Of a stretch of 64,000 nucleotides of DNA, positions 1-8,917 are shown one piece after another (positions within the stretch are counted from its first letter, which is position 1; every line of letters begins with the position of its first letter). The notes below the pieces were generated by a model. That model had not been told where the DNA came from. It worked only from the letters and a program-made list of their open reading frames with translations, and did not search any database. The position numbers and the translations under genes were made by a program. This stretch comes from Ruegeria arenilitoris (GTDB taxonomy: Bacteria; Pseudomonadota; Alphaproteobacteria; Rhodobacterales; Rhodobacteraceae), in assembly GCF_013035425.1 (NCBI RefSeq), contig NZ_WQHX01000002.1, positions 124,001 through 188,000 of the forward strand, read 5' to 3'.

Positions 1-593
1 CTGAGCGCACCCATAACAACAGCAGCTCCGCCCTTTTGGCGACGCAACAATTCCGCGATGGCATAGACGTTTTCCACTGAGAACCCGACAATCGCGCTGC
101 GCGGAGGTAACCGACTGATTTTCTTTGACCCGGAATAGACAAGTTGCGACATCCGCTCGCGCCGAACAAATTGCGCCTCTGGCACCAATGACGCTATTGG
201 GCCGCGCATCGTGTCAGACCCTAGGAAAAGCGTCTCGTTGGTACCCCGAGACCTCAGAAGGCGGTCGGTAAAAACATGACCGCGTTCCGGGTCAGCGCAA
301 AGCTGAATTTCGTCGATTGCTACAAAATCCGCACCCATCCCCTCCGGCATAGCTTCAACAGTGCAGACCCAATATTGCGCACGCGGTGGTACAATACGTT
401 CTTCTCCGGTGACCAAGGCGACGACAGAGGGACCGCGAACGGCGACAATCTTATCGTAAATTTCGCGTGCAAGCAGACGCAAAGGCAGACCAATCACACC
501 GGTCCGGTGCCCCAGCATACGTTCGATCGCATAATGAGTTTTGCCTGTGTTCGTCGGGCCAAGAACTGCCACGATTCGGGATGACCCGCTCAC
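1..593 (-). CDS. SUV3-like ATP-dependent RNA helicase, N-terminal part
   Basis: This gene runs off the left edge; about the first 197 residues are visible. They contain a Walker A motif (GPTNTGKT, near residues 12-19) and a DEIQ Walker B / motif II, the version typical of SUV3/mitochondrial-type superfamily 2 helicases rather than DEAD. Such proteins unwind RNA for degradation. The chosen start is GTG at 593, preceded by a purine-rich GGGG-containing stretch just after the stop of the TPR gene, so the two genes probably form an operon. The C-terminal helicase half is outside the window, so accessory domains cannot be judged. Confidence 0.85.
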   Translation of the reverse strand, partial: MSGSSRIVAVLGPTNTGKTHYAIERMLGHRTGVIGLPLRLLAREIYDKIVAVRGPSVVALVTGEERIVPPRAQYWVCTVEAMPEGMGADFVAIDEIQLCADPERGHVFTDRLLRSRGTNETLFLGSDTMRGPIASLVPEAQFVRRERMSQLVYSGSKKISRLPPRSAIVGFSVENVYAIAELLRRQKGGAAVVMGAL

Positions 594-614
594 CTTTGCC
601 CCCTGCCCCGGACC

Positions 615-1223
615 TTAAAGTGCCTTGCCGTCAATCAGTGGCTTCAGCCGATTCACGGCACTGGTTACTTCTTCGTGATGGGGATGTATAGCCAACGCGC
701 GTAAATATACTTCGTAGGCCTGTTCCGGCTGTTCGAGAACCTCGAATATCAGACCTAGACCATAGATCGCGTCGTAATTATTGGGATTCAGTGTAAGCGC
801 GTATTCCAGATCGGCGGCGGCCATACCGAAGCGTTCAATGCCAAAATGCGCGGACGCTCTGACATGCCAACCCTCCGCAAATTCGGGTGCGTGATCCGTA
901 AGAGCCGTCAGGTGCTCTAATGCGGCTTCAACGTCACCATCATCCAGTGCCTCGCGGCCGCGTTCCAGCAACAGATCGGCCGAGGCCGACCCGGATTGAG
1001 ACCAAAGAGCCTGTAATTGTCGATCCAGCCCGACCGCCTGCTCCGGAGTGGCCTGCGCTAACTGCGCAAGCAACGCCGATTCATCGCGCAGATCAGCTTG
1101 CTGGGCCAAAGACATGGTGGAATACGTGACTATCGCAGCAATTGCCGCAACGATACCTTTGAGATTGGTGATTGCAATGCCCATAACAATGGTCAGTGTA
1201 GCGTTGCCGTCGGGGATGTCCAT
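615..1223 (-). CDS. TPR-repeat protein, probably exported
   Basis: The protein has about 202 residues. The C-terminal half contains two to three tetratricopeptide repeats, with spaced A, G, Y and P positions such as 'ALTLNPNNYDAIYGLG' and 'ALAIHPHH'. A hydrophobic stretch ending in SLA-Q near residue 40 could be a signal peptide, which would favour a start at the internal ATG at 1184. No good Shine-Dalgarno sequence is visible for either start. TPRs mediate protein-protein contacts and the partner is unknown. It lies directly upstream of the helicase and is divergent from the SCP2 gene, only 30 bases away. Confidence 0.7.
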   Translation of the reverse strand: MDIPDGNATLTIVMGIAITNLKGIVAAIAAIVTYSTMSLAQQADLRDESALLAQLAQATPEQAVGLDRQLQALWSQSGSASADLLLERGREALDDGDVEAALEHLTALTDHAPEFAEGWHVRASAHFGIERFGMAAADLEYALTLNPNNYDAIYGLGLIFEVLEQPEQAYEVYLRALAIHPHHEEVTSAVNRLKPLIDGKAL

Positions 1224-1253
1224 TCACGGCGCACAAACAAAATGAGGAACACC

Positions 1254-1544
1254 ATGAGCGACACTTTGGAAAAAGCCGCAGCAGCATTGAATGAGAAGCT
1301 GTCAGGCGGTGAATTTGACGCTTCCGCTAAATTTGCTATCGCCGACTTGGGCGCTATTATTTTGGATGCAGACGGCGCACGGGTCAGCGATGAAGACGCT
1401 GATGTGACCCTTAGTGCAGATGCAGATACCTTCGAGCAAATCCTCAGTGGTGAGATGAATCCCACTGGAGCATTTATGTCAGGCAAGCTGAGCGTGGACG
1501 GAGACATGGGAATTGCTATGAAACTTGCGTCGGTGTTAGCTTGA
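1254..1544 (+). CDS. SCP2 sterol-binding domain protein
   Basis: The 96-residue protein is a stand-alone SCP2 domain. It has the family pattern of an acidic beta strand followed by 'ADTFEQILSGEMNPTGAFM' and 'SGKLSVDGDMGIAMKL'. SCP2 domains form a hydrophobic tunnel that binds acyl chains or lipids. The start ATG at 1254 follows a GAGGAA ribosome site by about five bases. The stop codon overlaps the start of the following hydrolase gene by one base, suggesting translational coupling and a shared lipid-related role, which is inference. Confidence 0.85.
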   Translation: MSDTLEKAAAALNEKLSGGEFDASAKFAIADLGAIILDADGARVSDEDADVTLSADADTFEQILSGEMNPTGAFMSGKLSVDGDMGIAMKLASVLA

Positions 1545-2518
1545 TGAGCTTGTCGCCGGCCCCTTTTTTTGAAGACGTGGCCGGCGAGCCTGCCGGTGGT
1601 AAAGCGCATTGGCTGCAAACTCCAGACGGGATAAGGCTGCGCGTCTGCCACTGGCTTCCCGGAAATTCTCCAAACGGTACGGTGATGATGTTTCCCGGCC
1701 GAACAGAATATATTGAAAAGTACAGCAGTACGGCTGGTGATTTCATTGGTCGAGGATTTGCTTTCGCGGCGATAGATTGGCGCGGTCAGGGTCTTTCTGA
1801 TCGATTGTTGGACGACCCTCGTGTTGGACACGTGGATAACTTTCGTGATTATCAGCAAGATGTTCAGTCAATGCTGGAGCTTGCTTTTGAACTCAAACTG
1901 CCAAAACCATGGTTCGTAGTCGGGCATTCTATGGGTGGCGCAATAGCGCTGCGGACCATTCTGGATAACAACAACTTTACCGCCTGCGCATTTACCGGGC
2001 CAATGTGGGGTATCTTTTTTACTCCGCTCATGAAACCCCTTAGCCGATTGACGGCCTATTGGGGACCTAGGGTCGGCCTTGGTGAAAAGACGCCACCGAC
2101 GACATCGCTTGAAAGCTACGTCATTTCGCAACCTTTCGAAGGCAATGTGCTGACCCGCGATCCGGTGATGTATGAGATGATGCAGGACCAACTAAAGGCG
2201 CATCCCGAGTTGGCCTTGGGTGCTCCGTCGACCATCTGGTTGCGTGAAGCTCTGGACGAATGCGTCTGGCTGATGGAACAGTCAGCTCCGGACACCCCGT
2301 GCCTGACATTTCTTGGCAGTCACGAGCAGATCGTAGACCGCAAAGCAATCCGAGCGCGCATGGCAAACTGGCCCAACGGGACATTGGTCGAAATACCTGA
2401 TGGTGAGCATGAGGTATTGATGGAAGCGCCTGATGTCCGAGGCCCCATTCTGGACCAAATTGCGGCGCATTTCGTGGCATCTTGCCAGGGGCGGAAACCA
2501 GAGCCTGCGCTATCCTGA
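1544..2518 (+). CDS. Alpha/beta hydrolase, lysophospholipase (PldB) type
   Basis: The 324-residue protein is an alpha/beta-hydrolase-fold enzyme. The nucleophile elbow GHSMGG places the catalytic Ser at about residue 129. A late Asp in 'GSHEQIVD' and a His in 'DGEHEVL' complete a plausible triad. The order 'PGRTEYIEKY ... DWRGQGLS' is typical of PldB/monoacylglycerol-lipase-like proteins, which cleave acyl groups from lysophospholipids. There is no signal peptide, so it is probably cytoplasmic. It is coupled by a TGATG overlap to the SCP2 gene. The exact substrate is not determined. Confidence 0.85.
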   Translation: MSLSPAPFFEDVAGEPAGGKAHWLQTPDGIRLRVCHWLPGNSPNGTVMMFPGRTEYIEKYSSTAGDFIGRGFAFAAIDWRGQGLSDRLLDDPRVGHVDNFRDYQQDVQSMLELAFELKLPKPWFVVGHSMGGAIALRTILDNNNFTACAFTGPMWGIFFTPLMKPLSRLTAYWGPRVGLGEKTPPTTSLESYVISQPFEGNVLTRDPVMYEMMQDQLKAHPELALGAPSTIWLREALDECVWLMEQSAPDTPCLTFLGSHEQIVDRKAIRARMANWPNGTLVEIPDGEHEVLMEAPDVRGPILDQIAAHFVASCQGRKPEPALS

Positions 2519-2600
2519 TGATCACGGAAATATCAGGCCGCTTGTGATCTAAGCAACCTACGCTTAGATGTTGGCAAATCACATTATTTCGAGGTGTTCT

Positions 2601-4421
2601 ATGCGCGACCTTCCCTTTCCCGTACGTGACGCAAATGCCGTCGGCGGCGCTGGCAATCTGGGCAATCTGCCGGAATGGGATCTGACTGATCTGTATAGCT
2701 CGGAGGAAGCACCGGAGCTGTCGCGCGATTTAACATGGCTCGAAGCCGAGTGCACCGCGTTCGCCCGAGATTATGATGGTAAACTGGCTGATCTGGATGC
2801 CGAGGGCCTGCTGACTTGTGTGCAACGCAATGAAAAGATCAGCGCAATTTCCGGTCGCATAATGTCGTTTGCTGGTTTGCGTTACTACCAGTTAACGACG
2901 GATGCCGATCGCGCTAAATTCCTTTCGGACATGCAGGAAAAGGTTACTATTTTTACGACTCCACTCGTGTTTTTTACCTTGGAAATCAACCGTATAGACG
3001 ATGAAGTTCTAAAGAAGATGTTCGCGGCCAATGCTCAACTTGCACGTTATGAGCCTGTGTTCCGCCGCATCCGCGCAATGAAACCTTACCAATTGTCGGA
3101 TGAGTTAGAAAAGTTTCTGCACGATCTGGGAGTCGTCGGCGACGCTTGGGAACGGCTGTTTGACGAAACTATCGCTGGGCTTTTGTTTACTGTCGATGGA
3201 CAAGAGTTAAATATCGAAGGCACACTCAATCTGTTAACGGAACAGGACAGAACAAAAAGAGAAGCGGCTGCGCGCGAACTCGCCCAAGTCTTTCAAAGTA
3301 ATATCAAGACCTTTGCACGCGTTCACAACACGCAGGCCAAAGAAAAAGAGATCGTTGACCGTTGGCGCAAAATGCCGACTGCGCAGACCGGTCGTCACCT
3401 TTCGAACGACGTTGAACCCGAAGTTGTCGAAGCCCTACGTGAAGCAGTCGTCGCCGCGTACCCCAAGCTCAGCCATCGGTATTATGAACTGAAGCGAAAA
3501 TGGCTCGGGCTGGACGTGATGCAGGTATGGGACCGTAACGCGCCCCTTCCGATGGAAGACACTCGCACCATTGGTTGGGAAGAAGCTGAAAAAACCGTAA
3601 TGGATGCCTATTCATCGTTCGACCCCCGCATGGCTGAGATAGCTACACCATTTTTTTCGAAAGGTTGGATCGACGCCGCTGTGAAACCAGGTAAGGCTCC
3701 GGGGGCATTCGCTCACCCAACAGTCACCGACGTTCATCCTTACGTTATGCTCAACTATCTGGGCAAACCTCGCGATGTGATGACTCTGGCGCACGAACTC
3801 GGCCACGGAGTGCATCAGGTTCTCGCCGCCGACCAGGGTGAGATGCTATCGTCCACCCCATTGACGTTGGCCGAAACGGCTTCTGTATTTGGTGAGATGC
3901 TGACCTTCCGCAAAATGTTGGATCAAGCTGAAACGGCAGATCAACGTAAAATACTTTTGGCGGGAAAGGTTGAGGACATGATTAACACCGTTGTCCGCCA
4001 GATCGCCTTTTACGACTTTGAATGCAAACTACACGCCGCCCGACGAGAGGGCGAGTTGACCCCTGACGATATCAACGCCCTTTGGATGAGCGTTCAGGCC
4101 GAAAGCCTTGGTCCTGCATTCGAATTCATGGATGGGTATGAGACTTTCTGGGCATATATCCCGCACTTCGTGCATTCTCCGTTCTATGTCTATGCATACG
4201 CATTCGGCGATGGGTTGGTGAATGCTCTGTATTCGGTTTACGACAGCGGCGCAGACGGGTTCGAGGACAAGTACTTCGAAATGTTGCGCGCTGGTGGATC
4301 GAAACATCACAAGGAACTGCTCGAACCATTTGGTCTGGATGCCACTGACCCTCGGTTCTGGGACAAAGGCCTTTCAATGATTTCGGGATTTATCGACGAA
4401 CTTGAAGCAATGGAATCGTAG
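2601..4421 (+). CDS. pepF: M3 family oligoendopeptidase (PepF type)
   Basis: The 606-residue protein is a zinc metallopeptidase of family M3. The zinc motif HELGH lies at residues 398-402, and the third ligand Glu is in 'LAETAS' near residue 425. Such enzymes cut short peptides in the cytoplasm. Start ATG 2601 follows GAGGTG by five to six bases; an upstream ATG at 2568 has no such site. The length fits the family. It is followed by a stem-loop and then a convergent transporter gene. Confidence 0.92.
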   Translation: MRDLPFPVRDANAVGGAGNLGNLPEWDLTDLYSSEEAPELSRDLTWLEAECTAFARDYDGKLADLDAEGLLTCVQRNEKISAISGRIMSFAGLRYYQLTTDADRAKFLSDMQEKVTIFTTPLVFFTLEINRIDDEVLKKMFAANAQLARYEPVFRRIRAMKPYQLSDELEKFLHDLGVVGDAWERLFDETIAGLLFTVDGQELNIEGTLNLLTEQDRTKREAAARELAQVFQSNIKTFARVHNTQAKEKEIVDRWRKMPTAQTGRHLSNDVEPEVVEALREAVVAAYPKLSHRYYELKRKWLGLDVMQVWDRNAPLPMEDTRTIGWEEAEKTVMDAYSSFDPRMAEIATPFFSKGWIDAAVKPGKAPGAFAHPTVTDVHPYVMLNYLGKPRDVMTLAHELGHGVHQVLAADQGEMLSSTPLTLAETASVFGEMLTFRKMLDQAETADQRKILLAGKVEDMINTVVRQIAFYDFECKLHAARREGELTPDDINALWMSVQAESLGPAFEFMDGYETFWAYIPHFVHSPFYVYAYAFGDGLVNALYSVYDSGADGFEDKYFEMLRAGGSKHHKELLEPFGLDATDPRFWDKGLSMISGFIDELEAMES

Positions 4422-4428
4422 ATTGGTT

Positions 4429-4455
4429 TGAGGCGGCGCGATAAACGCTGCCTCA
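4429..4455. terminator. Stem-loop between convergent genes
   Basis: A ten-pair stem (TGAGGCGGCG / CGCTGCCTCA, one G-T pair) with a seven-base loop lies between the stops of the M3 peptidase and the EamA gene. There is no strong T run on either side, so it may act as a weak bidirectional terminator or as an mRNA 3' end stabiliser. Confidence 0.5.
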
Positions 4456-4456
4456 G

Positions 4457-5353
4457 TCACTCTTCCGATTTATCTTTTGTTGTCAGGAAGATCGCAAAGA
4501 CAATCAATCCAGCCCCTACGACGGCGGGGGCAGTAATTGAAGCGCCAAGAAATACTGCAGAATTAATGAAGGTAAAAATGACCGAAGCTGCAAACAGCAA
4601 ACTTGCTGTCAGCGTCGATAGGCGTGCAGCAGCTTCGTACCACAAATAGTAAGCAAGCGCGGTTGGAAAAACACCGAGCAAAACCAGAAATACCAGATCC
4701 TTGGCCGTGGGAACCTGCATCGTTACAAAAGAAAGCGGGGTCAAAAGGACGGCAGAACACAAAAAGATGCCAAACAGAAAATTTAACCTTTCCTCGGTGG
4801 ACTGAGAGGACTGCATTGCGCGACTGCTGGAAATCAAGAAAACTGCCCAACTCATTCCCGCTCCGATCTCCATGAGGTCACCGACCAAGGGTTCGCCACC
4901 ACCCCGAAAGTCCTGATAAACGGTCAAAGACACACCAAAAATTGCCAAGACCGTGGCTAAGATTTCAATTCGTCCAACTGTTGTTTTGGTAAAAAAGAAT
5001 AAGAAAACTAACACAAAGAACGGAGCGGTGTTCTCTAAAACCATCGCATTCGCCGCGCCGGTATGTTCGAGCCCAACGTGAAACAGAATGTAATTTACAA
5101 CTGTTGCAACAACAGCCAATAGAAAGTTCCGATCAAAAAACCGGATATTAATTGGCGATCGCCTGATCCGTAAAATGAGCAGAATGGCAAAAGCCGCAAT
5201 AAACAACCGTAAAACGGCAATCTGCATCCCGTTCAAATCTGTTGTCAAATAGCGAACGATAACGCTGTGGGTGCCCCAAAGAAAAGCCGCCGCAAAACCC
5301 AGAAACAATCCGCTTTGCCGCCACAAGAGGGAGTGATCAGAAGTCTCTTTCAA
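4457..5353 (-). CDS. EamA/DMT family transporter
   Basis: The 298-residue protein has ten hydrophobic segments arranged as two EamA repeats ('AAAFLWGTHSVIVRY' in the first, 'GAGMSWAVFLIS' in the second). These are drug/metabolite transporters of the inner membrane, and the substrate cannot be read from sequence. The only start that keeps the first helix is TTG at 5353, eleven bases after the stop of the zinc-finger gene, so the two are probably cotranscribed. Confidence 0.85.
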   Translation of the reverse strand: MKETSDHSLLWRQSGLFLGFAAAFLWGTHSVIVRYLTTDLNGMQIAVLRLFIAAFAILLILRIRRSPINIRFFDRNFLLAVVATVVNYILFHVGLEHTGAANAMVLENTAPFFVLVFLFFFTKTTVGRIEILATVLAIFGVSLTVYQDFRGGGEPLVGDLMEIGAGMSWAVFLISSSRAMQSSQSTEERLNFLFGIFLCSAVLLTPLSFVTMQVPTAKDLVFLVLLGVFPTALAYYLWYEAAARLSTLTASLLFAASVIFTFINSAVFLGASITAPAVVGAGLIVFAIFLTTKDKSEE

Positions 5354-5364
5354 TACCCAGCCCG

Positions 5365-5634
5365 CTACCTTAGTTGGCTGTCCTTTGATCCTCGACGGTT
5401 GATTCCGCCCCGCGATTTGAATACCCCGTCACGTTCCTTTTGACATTCGAGGCAAAGTTTTACGCCCGGCAACGCAAGACGTCGTTTTTCTGGGATCGGC
5501 TCATCGCAGTCCGCACAGTGCGACAGGCTTTCCCCAACGGGTCGCTTCTGCGCTTGCATTCTAGCTAATTCATCCGAAATCGAAGCTTCAATTTGTTCGC
5601 TTACCGCGCCGTCGCGCGCCCAGCCACCAGCCAT
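5365..5634 (-). CDS. DksA/TraR-type C4 zinc-finger protein
   Basis: The 89-residue protein has one four-cysteine zinc finger: CADC at about residues 49-52 and CLEC about 17 residues later. This is the DksA/TraR C-terminal signature. The long coiled coil of full DksA is missing, so it belongs to the short TraR-like group, which may contact RNA polymerase. Start ATG 5634 follows GGAGG with good spacing. The C-terminus is very basic. Confidence 0.8.
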   Translation of the reverse strand: MAGGWARDGAVSEQIEASISDELARMQAQKRPVGESLSHCADCDEPIPEKRRLALPGVKLCLECQKERDGVFKSRGGINRRGSKDSQLR

Positions 5635-5700
5635 TGTTCGCCTCCAAAAAAGGGTAAGTAACAACTTAGGCTGCCCACCGCGGAGATGGCAAGAGGTTGC

Positions 5701-6675
5701 TCAGAGTTGCCTGGCGACCTCAAAAACCTGGTCAATCACAACCTGCGTGCCGCGAGCAAACTCCAGAGAACATGGGTAGCCTACCTCATCCCTTACCGAG
5801 CGACCAAACGCTTCGACCTGCAGTTTGTAGTGGTCGTCGCCGGGAAAGCGGAATACCTGCAATTCGAGTCCGTGGCGGTGCAATTCCACTCGCGCTTCGC
5901 CAAAAACACGTGCATTGAAGGGGGCAGTCAGGCGAATAACACCTTTGTCACCATGAAACTCCATGGCCTGATTTGGATGCATGCGCGTTGAAACATATGT
6001 GGAGTACGTAAAGTCCGGGAAACGGGCGTTAATTTCCGTAAACGTATCGACGCCATTCTCCCAGCGTATGGAAGATCGAATTTCGTCAGGTTCTTGACCG
6101 GTTACATAACGGGCGCTGCCGATGACATAAACACCTATGTCACGCAATCCACCGCCACCGGTTTCCGGGCGATTTCTGATGTTGCCTGTGTCAGCGCGAT
6201 TATCGTATGTGAAAACCCCTGAGATATGGCCAAGTTTTCCAATCTCTCCTTCGGAAACCAGTTTTCGCACCAGTTGCCATTGGGGATGATGGACGATCAT
6301 ATATGCCTCGGCCGCCAGCAATCCGGTTTGATCGCGCTTGGCAATTAGTTGGTCGAATTCCTCCGCTCGCATAGTCATTGGCTTTTCGCAAAGAACATGC
6401 TTGCCGGCGTCTAAGGCCTTCAGACTCCACTCGACATGCAAGTGATTGGGTAATGGGATATAAACCGCTTCTATTTCGGGGTCCGCAAGTAACGCTTCAT
6501 AGCTTTCGTAAACCGTCAAATCCGAGCAAAAATTCTGAAACGGCTTTGCTTTGGCCAAGTCCGATGTGGCCAACCCCATAAGCTGAGCACCATCGGCAGC
6601 ATGAATTGCGGGTGCCATAAACTGACGAGCGAATTTTGAGGCTCCGAGCACCCCCCATTTAACAGGCTGTTCCAT
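5701..6675 (-). CDS. Gfo/Idh/MocA family NAD(P)-dependent dehydrogenase
   Basis: The 324-residue protein has the family's N-terminal Rossmann fold (GVLGASKFA) and the EKP motif ('VLCEKPMTM', near residue 97), followed by the alpha/beta C-terminal domain. Members oxidise or reduce sugars, inositols and related polyols. Start ATG 6675 follows AGGAGGG. A LacI-type operator lies 31-48 bases upstream, suggesting sugar-controlled expression. It appears monocistronic. The substrate is unknown. Confidence 0.85.
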   Translation of the reverse strand: MEQPVKWGVLGASKFARQFMAPAIHAADGAQLMGLATSDLAKAKPFQNFCSDLTVYESYEALLADPEIEAVYIPLPNHLHVEWSLKALDAGKHVLCEKPMTMRAEEFDQLIAKRDQTGLLAAEAYMIVHHPQWQLVRKLVSEGEIGKLGHISGVFTYDNRADTGNIRNRPETGGGGLRDIGVYVIGSARYVTGQEPDEIRSSIRWENGVDTFTEINARFPDFTYSTYVSTRMHPNQAMEFHGDKGVIRLTAPFNARVFGEARVELHRHGLELQVFRFPGDDHYKLQVEAFGRSVRDEVGYPCSLEFARGTQVVIDQVFEVARQL

Positions 6676-6705
6676 GAATACCCTCCTTCAGCGGCTATGT
6701 CGCTA

Positions 6706-6723
6706 AATGTTAGCGCTAGCGTT
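6706..6723. promoter_or_regulatory. LacI-family operator upstream of the dehydrogenase
   Basis: The sequence AATGTTAGCGCTAGCGTT is an 18-base near-palindrome around a central GCGC. Only two positions break the symmetry, and the left half matches the common LacI-family half-site TGTTAGC. It lies just upstream of the minus-strand dehydrogenase start. No LacI regulator is encoded in this window. Confidence 0.65.
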
Positions 6724-6783
6724 TCTTTATTTGTATGGCAATCACTGAGTAACCGTTAACTAAATTTTCCTGCCGTAAACTCG

Positions 6784-6816
6784 AAAAAACCGGCCCGATT
6801 AATATCGGACCGGCTT
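6784..6816 (-). terminator. Rho-independent terminator of rpoH
   Basis: On the minus strand, AAAGCCGGTCCGAT is followed by a short loop, ATCGGGCCGGTTTTTT and then more sequence. The stem is about ten pairs and the U tract six. It begins about 22 bases after the rpoH stop. Confidence 0.85.
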
Positions 6817-6838
6817 TCAATGGATTTCAAGCGAAACC

Positions 6839-7735
6839 TCAGACTTTGCTGAGCATTCCCTTTTCACGAGCCAGTTCACGCATCTTTTTCTGAAGCTTTT
6901 CAAAAGCCCTGACCTCGATCTGTCGGATGCGCTCGCGGCTGACATTGTACTGAGTGCTCAGCTCTTCAAGTGTAACCGGTTGATCCATCAGGCGACGCTG
7001 AGTCAGAATGTCCTTTTCCCGGTCATTCAGAACATCCAGTGCCGCAGTCAGCAATTCACGGCGGGCTTCAAGCTCGTCCCGCGCTTCGTAATCGCCCGCC
7101 TGATCGGCATCTTCGTCCTCCAGCCAGTCTTGCCATTGCATACTGCCCTCGCCCTCGGACCCAACTGTCGCGTTCAGCGAGGCATCACCACCAGACATGC
7201 GGCGATTCATGCTTATGACTTCTTCTTCGGTAACTCCTAAATCGTTCGCAATTTGGGTGACGTTCTCGGGACGTAGATCACCCTCTTCCAACGCGCCGAT
7301 ACGCGCTTTGGCTTTGCGAAGGTTAAAGAACAGCTTTTTCTGTGCCGAAGTTGTCCCTAGCTTAACCAGAGACCAGGATCTAAGGATGTACTCTTGGATC
7401 GAGGCCCGAATCCACCACATGGCATAGGTCGCCAGACGGAAACCTTTCTCTGGGTCAAAGCGTTTAACCGCCTGCATCAAGCCAACGTTGGCCTCGGAAA
7501 TCACCTCAGCCTGCGGAAGGCCATAGCCGCGATAACCCATGGCTATTTTAGCCGCCAAACGCAGGTGCGACGTAACCATTTTGTGCGCCGCTTCTGTGTC
7601 TTGTTCTTCAACCCATCGCTTGGCCAGCATGTATTCTTCCTCTGGCTCCAACAAGGGAAATTTGCGGATTTCCTGCATATAGCGGTTCAGACCACCTTCG
7701 GGGGTCGGCGCGGGAAGGTTTGAGTAATTTGCCAT
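6839..7735 (-). CDS. rpoH: RNA polymerase heat-shock sigma factor RpoH
   Basis: The 298-residue protein is a sigma-70 family factor of the sigma-32 group. It has region 2 ('LRLAAKIAMGYRGYGLPQ' ... 'YAMWWIRASIQEYIL'), the RpoH box 'QKKLFFNLRK', and region 4 ending in the helix-turn-helix 'LSTQYNVSRERIRQIE'. It directs RNA polymerase to heat-shock promoters. Start ATG 7735 follows AAGGGG. A clear terminator follows. Many Rhodobacterales have a second rpoH; none is seen here. Confidence 0.96.
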   Translation of the reverse strand: MANYSNLPAPTPEGGLNRYMQEIRKFPLLEPEEEYMLAKRWVEEQDTEAAHKMVTSHLRLAAKIAMGYRGYGLPQAEVISEANVGLMQAVKRFDPEKGFRLATYAMWWIRASIQEYILRSWSLVKLGTTSAQKKLFFNLRKAKARIGALEEGDLRPENVTQIANDLGVTEEEVISMNRRMSGGDASLNATVGSEGEGSMQWQDWLEDEDADQAGDYEARDELEARRELLTAALDVLNDREKDILTQRRLMDQPVTLEELSTQYNVSRERIRQIEVRAFEKLQKKMRELAREKGMLSKV

Positions 7736-7882
7736 TTATTTCTGCCCCTTGGACAAATGTTTAAGCCCTTAACATGGGATATGGGCACCAGACCCATGAC
7801 ATTCAAGAGGAACTGGTAACAGTATGCGATTAACCTTCGATAAAGAAAAGCTGAGATCGCCTATATCACGCGTCTTTGCGAA

Positions 7883-8917
7883 TTATGACGATTGCTGACG
7901 CAGCGCGTCCAACAATGACTGCATATCCTCAGGTAAATCTGCCTCAAAACGTAAAATTCCTCCGTTAACCGGATGTTCAAATCCCAATACGGCAGCATGA
8001 AGGGCTTGGCGCGGAAAGTCGCTGATTGCTTGAGTTGTTGCTTCATCAAAGGCCCGAGTCGCCAGTTTCCGCTTGCCCCCGTAAACCGGATCACCAATCA
8101 GGCTGTGGCCTGCGTGAGCCATATGCACCCGAATTTGGTGCGTTCGCCCTGTTTCAAGCCAGCATTCAACTAAAGACAATGCACTAGGTGACCCAAACGT
8201 CTCGACCACTCTGGCACGTGTCACTGCGTGTTTGCCACCATGAAACAAGACAGCCTGTTTTTGCCGGTCGGTTTTGTGCCGAGCCAATCGAGTAGTTAAC
8301 CGCATTATGTTGCCGGGGTCAAAATTCACACCTTTTACGCCTCTCAGACGTGGGTCGTTGGCGTCTGGCACGCCATAGCAGACTGCGCGATAATAGCGTT
8401 CGACAGTGTGTGCGTGAAACTGTGCCGCCAATCCATGATGAGCGGCATCTGATTTAGCAACAACCAGCAAGCCGCTGGTATCTTTGTCTATTCTGTGGAC
8501 GATACCTGGCCTTTTAACGCCACCAACACCTGACAAATCTTCTCCGCAATGGTGCAGCAGCGCGTTAACAAGAGTCCCATTCGAGGATCCGGGGGCCGGG
8601 TGCACAACCATCCCAGCCGGTTTGTTGACTACGATCAGATCGTTATCCTCAAACACGACTTCTAATGGTATGTCCTCGGGCTCTATATGGCTCTCCTCAG
8701 CCTCAGAAACTGCGACCGAGACAAGTGAACCTTCAGCCACTTTAGATTTGGGGTCGTCGATCACCTTTCCGTTAACCGATACAGCACCCTCTTGGATCAA
8801 CCTTGCTAACCGGGTGCGCGAGAGGTTTTCACCATCTGGTACATCCCGGGAAAGCGCCTTATCAAGGCGGGGCGGCGGCGTGGCCGCGATATGAAACTCT
8901 ATCAGGCGGGTGCCCAT
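7883..8917 (-). CDS. rluD: 23S rRNA pseudouridine synthase, RluD type
   Basis: The 344-residue protein has an N-terminal S4 RNA-binding domain ('TRLARLIQEGAVSVNGK') and an RluA-family catalytic domain. The catalytic Asp is in 'HRIDKDTSG', and 'GRTHQIRVHMAHAGHSLIGDPVYG' is also present. RluD modifies helix 69 of 23S rRNA. Start ATG 8917 follows GGAAGGG. The start shares the CATG tetranucleotide with the start of the divergent small membrane gene. Upstream of rpoH on the same strand, it lies 147 bases away. Confidence 0.92.
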   Translation of the reverse strand: MGTRLIEFHIAATPPPRLDKALSRDVPDGENLSRTRLARLIQEGAVSVNGKVIDDPKSKVAEGSLVSVAVSEAEESHIEPEDIPLEVVFEDNDLIVVNKPAGMVVHPAPGSSNGTLVNALLHHCGEDLSGVGGVKRPGIVHRIDKDTSGLLVVAKSDAAHHGLAAQFHAHTVERYYRAVCYGVPDANDPRLRGVKGVNFDPGNIMRLTTRLARHKTDRQKQAVLFHGGKHAVTRARVVETFGSPSALSLVECWLETGRTHQIRVHMAHAGHSLIGDPVYGGKRKLATRAFDEATTQAISDFPRQALHAAVLGFEHPVNGGILRFEADLPEDMQSLLDALRQQSS

